A stretch of 64,000 bases of DNA, from contig JAHRHY010000012.1 of assembly GCA_019671135.1 (NCBI GenBank), forward strand, positions 744,001 through 808,000, given 5' to 3'. The position numbers and the translations under genes were made by a program. Below, one piece after another: positions 22,675 through 33,100 of the stretch (positions within the stretch are counted from its first letter, which is position 1; each line of letters begins with the position of its first letter). The DNA comes from Linnemannia hyalina (lineage: Eukaryota; Mortierellomycota; Mortierellomycetes; Mortierellales; Mortierellaceae). The notes below the pieces were generated by a model. That model was not told the origin of the DNA, ran no database searches, and saw only the letters and a program-made list of their open reading frames with translations.

Positions 22675-24196
22675 ATGACCCAGGTATGCTACGCAGTCGA
22701 ATCAATGCATGGGTCCTTTTACCACCTCCTGCAGGAGACATCTTCTTCCTTATTAACTCACCCACTCGCACCCATCCTCTCTAGATCAAAGTCGGCGATA
22801 CCCTCCCCTCCGTCACCCTCAAGTACTGGTAAGTGCCCGCCAAAAACAACAACTTCGCATCTCTTATACCCAGAACGCTCCAATGCCCTCCTGCACATCC
22901 TCGAAACAAATACCCTTGACACTAACATTCAGACACAACGACGCGCGTATTGATCAATCACTCCCCAAAATAGCCCCTACGACCCCTCGTTGGAGCACGC
23001 CTGCGGAATCCCCCAGAACTTGGACATCAGCTCCCTGAAGGGCAAGAAGGTCGTCATCTTCGGTGTCCCCGGAGCCTTCACCCCCACTTGCAACAACCAG
23101 CACTTGCCCGAGTAAGTTTCCCTGGACGACGAGCAAGGCCCTTTTAGTTTTCCTTATGAGTGAAGAAATGGCCCATGGGAAAATTTTCGCAATATGCGTA
23201 GAGCGCTCTGATATTGATAATGCGCCATACGTCCCCCATTTGAACAAATAGATTCCATCAGAAGTACGACGAGTTCGTCAAGAAGGGTGTTGACCAGATT
23301 ATTTGCCTCTCTACCACCGATGCCTTGTAAGTCACCTTGTTGGATCTGCATATGCCTACCCCAGCCTCACCCTCAGCCTCACCTGTGCTACAATCCCTGC
23401 GCAGCGCGATCCATCCGATACATAACGGATACTTTCGCGATTTTGTTATTGCGAAAGTCGGCGATCATTTCGCACTTTTCTCCTCTCTTGATACCCCGAA
23501 CAGAAAAGCGAGAGGACGGGGAAATAAGACAGGGAGACGCGGGCTAAGAGCCACGAATAAATCCAGGTCATTGATGTCTCCACTCTCTAACAAACTTGTT
23601 CCCTTCTTCCCCTTCGCGAACTCATTGCAATAGCGTCATGGATGCCTGGGGCAAGTGGACCAAGACCAACGACAAGATCATCTTGGCTGCCGACGGCAAC
23701 GGCGAGTTCGTCAACGCCACTGGTCTCGTCCAGGGTACGTGTCACCACTGCGTTCTTTTTTACTGTTTTTTACTTCCTCAACTCGATCTGCTCTCCAACC
23801 CAGAACGCGAAGTGAGCCCCAATTGACTTGCGAAAACAAACAAACACACTCACACATTTTTTCCCTTGTGCTCTCGCCTTTCGCGATAACGCAAAAAAAC
23901 AACAACAAATAACCAAATAGACCTCTCCAAGATCGGATTCGGTACCATTCGCTCCCTGCGTTTCGCCCTCATTGCCGATGACTTGAAGGTCACCTACGTC
24001 GGTGTCGAGACTGGGTAAGTATCAAGGGAAACCCCCTTCCAAAAAATAACACCACCGCGCCTACAGTTGGCCGTGTTTTGACATGCGTTCTGTTCGTTGA
24101 TCATGCGACTGACTCTCTATTTCTTTCTCTACTATTCGTTCAATTAGCCCTGGCGTCTCTGTCTCTGGCGCTGATGCCGTCCTCGCTGCCTTGTAA
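22675..24196 (+). CDS. Atypical 2-Cys peroxiredoxin (Prx5/Ahp1/PMP20 type)
   Basis: Thiol peroxidase reducing hydrogen peroxide and alkyl hydroperoxides. Exons 22675-22683, 22785-22828, 22974-23111, 23252-23326, 23634-23734, 23921-24014 and 24148-24196 give 169 aa, the usual size. The motif [10 protein letters not shown] places the peroxidatic Cys at residue 57 with its Thr three residues before. Other cysteines are at 18, 28 and about 82, so the resolving residue is not certain. The C-terminus AVLAAL lacks a peroxisomal SKL signal and there is no presequence, so a cytosolic location is likely. Six introns in 170 codons is dense, and the first coding exon is only ATGACCCAG. An AATAAA lies at 24312. 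It is convergent with the cyclin gene, 283 nt away. Confidence 0.93.
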
Positions 24197-24479
24197 ATAA
24201 GGACTGCAGCAATTCCTACACCCCCGATGTACATATCGTCTTGGACAATGGATCTCTATGGAAAAGTAGTCAACCAAGTTGTTTTCTCTCTCGTTCCGTA
24301 CCAATGAAAAAAATAAAAATGAAGCGTAAAATCAACACCTGCTGTTGTTGCAGCACCATGCTCGCATATATAACGCAATGTATCGAAGGCCGAGCGAATG
24401 CCGGGGTTGTTAAAGTCTTGCGACGAATGATGTTTATTAGGTGTTGGTGGTATGTTGTTGTTTTTTTGCGATTGCCTTT

Positions 24480-26933
24480 TTAGTGCGTGTAGAAGTTACC
24501 AAGCTCATGCACGACCTTTCTAACCTCGTCAACAATTGTCATGGGTTGCTGAGGGATAGCCGAATCCTGGGACCCATGTAGATTGTCGACCGAGGCGCGA
24601 ACTGAGGGAGATGATGTAGACTGTGCATTGTTGTTGTTGTTGTTGTTGCTGTTCAAGAGAGGCGAATGTGTTTGCGAATACACAGGATCTTGGCCAATAT
24701 TGCCATTAGATCCACTGGCACCGCCTGCACCGACAGTTGCTCCTCCTGCTCCTCCTCCGTTGCCATTACTGTTGCCCGAACCTGACTGACTGCTGGAAAG
24801 CTCCAATCCTTCCATATACGAGGCCGAATCACTCGTCGGGCGTGGACTCGACACAAACAGGTTGTTGGTCCCACTTGTCAGTCCCATGATCCCATTCACA
24901 CCAGACACACCGGTTCCGACACCAGAGTTGCCCATGCCGACACCCCCGGGTCCAGAGGTACCCGCTACTTGGATCCCGAATCCTGTAGCAATCATGGGCC
25001 TGCCCCATGCGTAGCACCACTCCTCAAAGGGGAGTGGCAAATCCAGTCCTGCTGAGCGAATAGCCAGATAAATCGATCCCATGGCCAATGCCCGGCTGGA
25101 AGAGTGGAGCGCAATGTTGGAATTGCAGAGGGCGTCGATACAAAAGGTGGTCGAAATTTGAACCAATGCAGAGAGGGTGGGGTGAATTCCAGTGTGAGGT
25201 GTTGGGTTTGACATAGCTGAGGCTATTGACGAAGACGATGGCAGTGCTGGTGCTCCATGCTTGCTGGGCGACATTGACGACGGATGAGAAGGCTGTTGTT
25301 GTTGGTTTTGTGCTGCTGGCAAAAAGACATCAAAGTTGGACGCGTGAGGGTAGAGGTTGGCTGCCTCCTCATCTGTCGGACTGAAAACCATTCCCATTCC
25401 TTTGTATATCCGGAGGACATCACTGAAAGGAAGCGAAACATCCAGATCGAACTGAAGGATACGGAGCAGCATCAACTCTGTCGTCAATAGCGAATCGCGG
25501 ATGTGCCAATATGTTGCCGCTGTTGGTGGCGGTGCAATGCTGTGGGTGTTCTGTTGTTGTGGTTGTTGCGATGACGATGATGAGCCACTGTTGTCGTTGA
25601 CTTTGGTCGAGAGTGAAAGCGCTGGCTGTCCTGGGTTCATGACTCTGTAGGTGACGTTGACAAGATCACGGACCTTCCTGCTCACTTCTGTGCATTTGCA
25701 AGCCAAGTGCAAACATGCCGTCGCAAATAACTATGTCACGCCAGAATAAACAGTGCACAACCATGTCAGCAGTATTCTCGGAAGCAAAGGATGGTACACG
25801 CCGTCAGTGTCCAGCAATAACCACAATGTAGCGCCGCCTTACATATTCGTCCGCCCTGAACGCCTCATTGTCACGCTCTCCTCGTTTGTACGCCTGGTGT
25901 AAATAGGCGCGATATTTGTGGTAATACACTAGCGAAGTTCCAATGGTCGCAGGAGGGCTACACAGAAGAATAAAAGCAGGAGATGGTGGGAGAAACCTGT
26001 CAGTTTCAAGTTGCATAAAAGGCCACCTCGACAACTTGGTTGTTTCATTCGCATTTGATCCATGTGCATGCTTGCCGATTAAAATAAAAATATGACATAC
26101 AATTGCAAAATCTCGCCAGCGATGCGAATCAGCTCGATAGCATGGATCGCCTTGGGTCCCTTGGTAGCGGGAGTCTTTTGTGCTCCCGAAGATGATCCAG
26201 AGGCGGGAGTGGGTGGTGAAGACGTCCTTGGTTGTTGCGACTGAGACTGTGTTTGAGATCCAGAGGCCCCTCCGGCTCCTTTCCTATGCTGGTGGCTGTT
26301 GCTTCCAGTGCCAGAGTGTCCGTTCGATGTCGCAGTTGTCGCCGCTTTTGCAGAGCCGACTAAATTATCTGATTCAGCGTTGGTTCCTACTGACGCTGTT
26401 GCTGCCGCCGGTGTGGTTCCAAAGATGATGTTGGCTAAATCAGGCCCTGGCATCGGGAGTAGGTGTGTTTGTGTGGAAACAATCGGCAAAGCTGGAGTCG
26501 TTGCCTGAACAATGCTGACGATTTGTTCCAAAGTCTCCAACGACGGTTGCTTTCCTTGTTGCTGCTCATAAGGATTCGCTGACTGACCGTCTTGGGAAAA
26601 GTAGTTTGCCGTATCCTGTGCCTGTGATTGCTGTGACTGTGGCTGTTGTTGTTGCTGCTGCTGCTTGAGACTTTCCTGTTGTTGACGTTCGAGGAGGCGC
26701 TTTTGTTGCAATTGATGATATACATCCATGGTGATGGAAACCGGGCCGGACCCTGGCAGTTTTTTAGACTCTGGATCTTTGAAAAGTGCTGAGTCAGTCG
26801 ATTCGGTAGTGGCTCCTGCTACTGTGGTGGTGGCGTCGGCAAACTGCTCGTGGGCGCGTTCAGTCATGGTGATGTCGGTTGTAGATCGATGGTTGTTCTG
26901 TTGATGATGAACGTCTAGGCTAGGTTGATCCAT
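24480..26933 (-). CDS. CCNQ: Cyclin-Q-like cyclin (probable CDK10-type partner)
   Basis: Predicted regulatory subunit of a cyclin-dependent kinase. Exons 26933-26101, 25957-25843 and 25730-24480 give 732 aa, about three times longer than animal cyclin Q because of low-complexity inserts. The N-terminal 250 residues are Q/S/T-rich and disordered (Q-run, SQSQSQQ). The first cyclin fold begins at HAIELIRIAGEILQ and continues PPATIGTSLVYYHKYRAYL, then LFATACLHLACKCTEVSRKVRDLVNV. The second part has WHIRDSLLTTELMLLRILQF, closely resembling the cyclin Q [20 protein letters not shown]-type segment, then an insert, then RALAMGSIYLAIRSAGLDLP. An N/G/S-rich insert with an N-run precedes the last helix (VDEVRKVVHELGNFY). 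Exon 2 could instead begin upstream at a CAG site, but GTGTAG at 25959-25958 gives the better cyclin sequence. A cyclin L or Ctk2-type identity is the main alternative. Confidence 0.72.
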
Positions 26934-27682
26934 ACTTGTTGCTGTGTACAGTTTGTGCTGATTCGTTTGATGCCTGGAAGGTAGGTTTGCTTTCTGTGGT
27001 CGGTGTTCCTGCCGTGCTTCTCTTGCTCGTGTGCGGGGGTTGTGGGAGGTGGGCCGTTTGGATGGGAAGGAAAGAGAAGAAAGGGATCAGAGCGAGGAGT
27101 CAACCACCACAAAATTCACACATCGAGATCTCGATATCTAATTGACAAACTTTTTGTCAATTACAAGGGGGAGGACTGTTAACACGTTAATCAATCCGTA
27201 CAAGAGACAGACATGAAGAAGCCAAACAACCGCGGACAAATGCATATTGAGAAATGATTGTTATTTTTTTTTGGATGTTTTTGGGGGCAAGTAGAATAGA
27301 GTACAAAGAATTGGTCCGCGATATTACAGTAAAAAAGCTAGCTGGCTGCGAGAGATACGTTGCCGTCAAGGAGAAAAAAAAATACACTGAAAAGTAAAGA
27401 AATATACACTAAGATTTTTCGAAGCAAGACAATCCGACCCTCAGAAAAGGTACAAGGCGTCGCAACTTGTCAAGAGGACTCTTCTCGTCATCCGCTTCCT
27501 TGGGACGTCCAGGGGGTTTTCGGGGTTATTACATACAAGTTGGACCAGGAGTGGATGAGAGAAGGATGAAAAGGTAAACAAGAAAAAAAGGAAACAAGGA
27601 AACCGCGTGGACCAGTATTCAAGACAGAAGGCATCACTGGTGGGGTATAAACTGGACAAGGACTTGAAACCATAGACAAGAC
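26934..27682. other. Spacer between cyclin and zinc-finger genes
   Basis: Both neighbours are on the minus strand. The right part should be the 3' region of the zinc-finger gene and the left part the cyclin promoter. It contains AT-rich words and short frames without domains. No gene seen. Confidence 0.55.
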
Positions 27683-28836
27683 TTAGTAGTACGATGGGTA
27701 GAATTGCTCGACGGGTGCGTTCAGCTCGGAGTTGGGGCCAAGATGGCTCAGAAAGTTTTGATAGCTGGGGCCGAGGGGCTGCGTCTGAAGGTGCGGGCGC
27801 GCATGGAGCTGGCCGGGGTACTGCTCAAACTCTTCTTGTTTGATGTACTGAGTGTGTGAGTGCTGATGATGTTGCTGGTGATGTGGGTGCTGGTTGTGGT
27901 GATGGTGCTGCTGCTGGTGGTGCATGTGAGCTGGGTGCTCCTTCATGGGGGCCTGATCGATTTGAAGCACAGGGTGAAAGTGTGCGAGGGGGTCCATCGA
28001 AAGGTGCATTTGGGCCATTGGGGTGATGGGAGTCAAGGGCGACAGAGGCGACATGGGAGAGCCCTCATGGGGTGGCGTGTGAACAGGCGACATGTTTTGA
28101 TAGTGAGGGATCTGGACGTGGAGGGGGTGACCCATGTTTCCATCCATGAGTGGTGCATCGCCCATTTCACCGCGCCAGAGAGCAGGGCGCCGGATCACGG
28201 CATGCTCTTTTCGGTGGTGCTTGGTCAGGGTAGTCTTGCGGCAGAAACTAAAAGTGGGGCAGGGTGAATGAGGCGTCAGAAAAGAAATCAAGCAAATTGG
28301 AGACACAGACGAGAGAATGAAGTCATATGGTGGGAAAAAATATATTGAACGGCATAATCATTACCTTTTACCGCAGCCGTCAATGCTGCACTTGTAAGGG
28401 CGCTTGCCGGTATGGATGCGGCGATGGCGGGCCAGGGAGCTGCTGTCACTGAATCGTTTCTGGCAGTCGGGCTGCTCGCACATATGGGGACGCTCGCCAG
28501 AATGGGTGCGCTGGTGGACAGTCAGAGCTGAACGCTGGATGAAGGACTTTGTGCAACCAGGCTCTTGGCAGATAAATGGTCTATTGAATAGAGATGTTGG
28601 ACGAAAGGCGTCAGAACACATGTTCACTCTTCATCCGCAGCACTCTCACACGCACACGTTTACAGGTCACAGGTAGCTCATTTGTTTTTTTGTTACCTCT
28701 CGTTGGTGTGGATGCGACCATGGCGAGCAAGGTCGGAGCGGCGCGAGAAAGCCTTGCCACAGTTGTCCCAAGCGCAGCGGAACGGTCTCGAATCATGTTG
28801 GTGGCCCTCGCTATGGATTAATTCGAGAATGTCCAT
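27683..28836 (-). CDS. C2H2 zinc-finger protein, four fingers (5' end uncertain)
   Basis: Probable nuclear DNA-binding regulator. Exons 28836-28697, 28580-28365 and 28247-27683 give 306 aa when started at the first in-frame ATG ([15 protein letters not shown]). Four tandem C-x4-C-x12-H-x3/4-H fingers occupy about 20-140: [45 protein letters not shown] and [15 protein letters not shown], with TGEKP-like linkers (HTNERP, HSGERP, HTGKRP). The tail is P/M/H-rich with a long His/Gln stretch ([16 protein letters not shown]) and ends QFYPSYY. The reading frame continues upstream through an acceptor at 28932 and could join, in phase, to an exon ending at 29627 (NEEHLSFDNLSLKT). The true start may therefore lie further 5'. 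Target genes unknown; not assigned to a named regulator. Confidence 0.85.
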
Positions 28837-30152
28837 CTTGGGCGTGTACTCCAGGGTGGAAGTAATGGTTGAAAGCCTATCTGGCACACGGGAAATTGAG
28901 CGAACTGGGTGTTGGTTGAAGCGCTGTGTAGCTACGAGCGAAGAAAATGTAAGAGAGGACAAACAAGGAGTAAAAAAAAGGTTAATAAGAAGTTGGGGAC
29001 AAGGAAGGGTGAGTTGCGCGGAGGGAGGGTCTAGAATGAGATAGGGTTGTTCGGGACGCTTGGCAGAATAGGGTCGGATGGGACGAGATAGTTCAGCCCA
29101 TTGATATTTGTTTGAGGAGTGAAGGGAAAAGGGAGGGCAAAGAGGGAAGATGGGAAAGGAAGGGGGATGCTATTCTACTATTCGCACGACACGAAGGAGG
29201 CGCTGCGGTGGGAGGAACTGTTGTCATGCACAACGGTTTGTTCATGCTCGGGGGTTGTTTTTGGAAGGCCTCAGCTCTCATCGTAGGAGTTCAATTGCCC
29301 ACAGACGCAGCTGGAGGAAGAGAATTGTGCCATGACCCTAGTTCATCTCGACGTGCACAGAATAAAGGGTCTACGCAAAGCCAGCTGAGCTGTTGAAATT
29401 CAGCTCAAGCCAAGCCCAAGGAGACAAAAATGCAGGGGTGCCGTGGGAGGAAGAGAAGGAACTGGCGTCCACCGTGTGAAGTGGAGGAGAATAAAGCTCC
29501 GCTTGGGGTCACCAGCACGGACCGAAGACAATGTGTAATAAATGAAAAGGGTCGTGCGTCCAGTGGACTTGAGGGAAGGAAGGAAGGCAAGGGAGTGAAG
29601 GAGATGCACAGATAATGTTTTGTTACCTGTCTTCAAGGAAAGGTTGTCAAAAGATAGATGCTCTTCGTTGAGAAGAGTAAGGAAGGCGAAGAGACGGTTG
29701 AAAAAAAAGGTGTAATTGAGGATGAAGAAAGTGAACAAGTGTGAGAGTGAACAAGTGAGCTGGGTTTGGAGAACAGAGAAGTGAAGAAAATAGCGGTTGA
29801 GGTGGAATAGAGGAAGAAAAAGAAAGTGGATAGGGCCTGCATTTAAAGGAAAACGAGAAAGTGAGCGCCGTGAGCGACTGAATGAACGAATGAATGAACG
29901 AATGAAGTGGACGACTGAAAGGCAAAAAATAGTCCGAAGGAACACGACGGACGGGGGACGAGGCAACGAGTAACCGAGTGAGTTAATGCGCCAGTGTGTG
30001 TGTATGTGTGTAATCGATGCCTTGATCCCTTTTTGGGCCTGTTCTTTCTCTCTGTCTCTCCAATGTGTGGGCGTTATTTTTTGTTGTTTGTTTGTATGGA
30101 ACGGGAAGGATGGAGAGTGGTCAAAGGGGGAGGACAAAGGGAGAAAAGACAA
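28837..30152 (-). other. Possible 5' exons and leader of the zinc-finger gene
   Basis: In-frame coding-like sequence continues upstream of the chosen ATG (RSISRVPDRLSTITSTLEYTPK) to an acceptor at 28933-28932. A GTAACA donor after 29627 would join, across about 695 nt, the codons NEEHLSFDNLSLKT in the same frame. Upstream of those the frame is open to 30152, but it is F/L/S/H-rich like translated C/T-rich leader and contains no certain ATG start. It is probably mostly 5' untranslated, with the start near the exon junction. Confidence 0.4.
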
Positions 30153-33100
30153 AAACTATAGAGTACTTTGTGCTATTCAATTGCCTTCATCGTTCATAAT
30201 TCAAGGAAAAACAAGAGCAAAAAAATCAACAAAGAAAAGTCCAGGGGGGGAAAAAAAGTAAGGATGGATTGGGAGAGGAGTGGACAAGCGGATGAGTTAA
30301 CGAGTGAGAGAGAAGAACAGGGGGTGTGTTATGGTGAGGAATATGGGAGAGTATGATGAAAAGAGCAAGCAAATACACATCAACAACAAAAGATGAGTCG
30401 ACATCCCTCTCTGTTGTTATTGCGACCAACTAACTTGGTTGCTATCGTCCTTGTTGTCTGTCTTGTTGGTATTCGTGAATGCCATCCCCTTTCTAATCCC
30501 TCTCTCGCCTCTCTGTAATGTTATCTATTTTCTACATTCGAATGAATCGATTCGAAAGATTCAGTTACTTGGCTCTTGCCCAACTCATGTCCCCTCTTGC
30601 TCTCTCATCATACCCTGCCTTGTCAACTCAACCAAGAACACAAGAAAAAAAGATGGCATCAGCAGGGGTGTCGCTATTGTTGTGTGGTAAAGGCTGCAAA
30701 CTACGCGGCGCTTCAACCATGACAATTGAGCAGAGGAGAACAAAAAAACCAAGATAGAAAGCGACATCCCCTGCCTATCCATCTATCTTTTTTTTCCACC
30801 TTTTCTATCTACCTGCTCACTTGGCCTACTCTCTTAATTGCTTCATTATCGTCAAAAGGTATATACAGAAACTACGTTCGAAATGTGATCAAAGAAGAAC
30901 CAACGAAATGCAAAAGCCAAAAGAAAGCCAACAGGTTGTATGAAAAACAACAACCTCGGGAGACTACAAACAAAGGGGTTGAAAATCGAAACAGTTTTGT
31001 TGCTCGTTTGTTCATTCGTTTTGTGCCTTCATCACAACACGACTACTGGGGCTGGATTGGACTGAACTAGACTGAACACACCGCCCACAAGCCAAAAGAA
31101 TACGTTTTTTTTCCAAACCATCCACATTCGCTCAAGCAACAAAAAGCAGCAAAGGCTGGCCTCCTTATTCGACCGACTCTTGGGTAGATAGGAAACGTTC
31201 AACAATTCGCGCGCGAGAAAGGAGCGCGAAATGAGATACGAGCTAGAGCGAGTAAAGAGTTGCAAGAGTAAATTGTCTAAAACGAGATTAGGGGGAAGCA
31301 GAAAGCAGACACCATGAAGCAGACGTAACGATGGGTCATGAAAAGAAAGAAGGGGGAGGTGGGGACTCATAGAGGTTTAGAGATGAGCACACTTTGTCTG
31401 TCTAATTTGCCACGTCCAATGAACAAGTGGCTCTGTCTCGCGCTGTCCACTTCTGTTCATCCTTGTTCTTTTATCATTCATTCCTTCCTTTACTTACAAG
31501 CGGATGAGGGTTCAAGAATAGCACCCAATGCCGCGCGTTTCTTCTGGGATGTATAGAATTATCGAAGAGAACAAAAGCCAAAGCAATTGTTCATTGCGGA
31601 GTGGGAAATAATAAAACAAACGAACGACGGGTAACGGTCATTTTTCTTCCCTTGGCGATGCTTTGTCCTTTAGGTGTCTGTGGGTCAAGAACGAAGAAGC
31701 ATAAAGGAAAATAATAATCACGGAGGCATATGCCTATAAAAAACGAACAGTGATACTATACTTCCTTCACCACTCCTTCCTCCACGTCCTTGAAGCCAGT
31801 GCTTGATAAGCTACTATTCCTTATCCATTGTGAATTTTTTTTTTAATTGCACACTGGACAAACAGACAAACGAACGAGACCGTTATCATACCCGACAGAC
31901 AAGCAGCTACTCTTCATCATCGTTGTCATAGTCATCATCATCATCCATTCACCACTACCGTCAACCGTCTAGGTCTTTCCTTTTAGCACTCTTGCTTGCA
32001 TCGTGCTCACTCTATCTGTTCTTAATGCTTTTTCATGCATTACAAGTGTGGACAGAATAAAGAAAGTATGAAAAGAAAAAAAAAATGAAAGCGCTAGTGT
32101 AATCTAATGCCCGTTTGCTCATGCGTTGAACTCTACCCGACACCTCCATCCTTCCCTCCCTCACTTTTGTTATATTTTTTCCTTTGACGGTTGCACCAAC
32201 TTGACCTTCTAGTTTTGAGGCCACTTGTCTCTCCTATGTCCTTCATGCTGCCACTCAGGGTGCGGCTTGTTCCTGCGGCTCTTTTGTTGTTTGATTGTTG
32301 CTGTTGCTGTTGCTGGTGCTTTTTCTGTCCACATCCAGACGTTGTTGCAAATAACCACTTAAGTGCATCTTTCCCTTTTTGGTGATATTGAAATTCACCT
32401 CGCCTTCATGGTTCATGCCGTTGTTGTTGGCACAATCAATTATTACCCTTTTGGCGCATCTACCGAGTCAACAAGCACCGTTCAGCTGACGCCCTCTCTC
32501 ACTTCGCCTCTCTCAATCTCTTTGTCTTCCCTTCACACACACACACACAGACACATACACGCAACTCATCGTTCTATGTGAATATATATGTTGAATAGCC
32601 CTTCCTTTCATCAAACACCCGCACTCTAACAACGAGTGCTTTGTATGCATGTCTGTGTGGTACCGATCATCCGCCCAAAATCCTAGAATGCCCTCCCCTT
32701 TCATCTCAAAAAACAACAACGCCAACGTTCGAAACTCTTCAACTCCGACCTTTTTACTGTCTTTTTTCTCGCAACGATTCTCTCACTTTCGTGATGAAAT
32801 TCTTCTATGCGTTCATTGCGCGTGGGCCATGGCGAAAGAGGATAGACAAGTCAACAGAGAGATGAGTGGTCCAGGGGATGAATTACACGGACAAGGGGAG
32901 AGGAGGCACGAATGACAAGCCAGCCAAGGATTTGGGATGAAGGGGAGGTAATGATACTTCTATCAAACGGTTGGTTTCATGAAACAATAAACTCGTGGAT
33001 AGAAGCGACCGAGATGGGTCTAGGACGTCTCTTGGATTCTATTTCCTCGCCTTCATTTTCCTCTCTCTTCACCGCAAATTGCGCCATGAAAATAAAAACA

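Noticed and set aside
30537..30560. TTCGAA-containing imperfect palindrome resembling a heat-shock element
   Set aside because: GAA/TTC units are not spaced by two bases as required and the site is far from any start codon.
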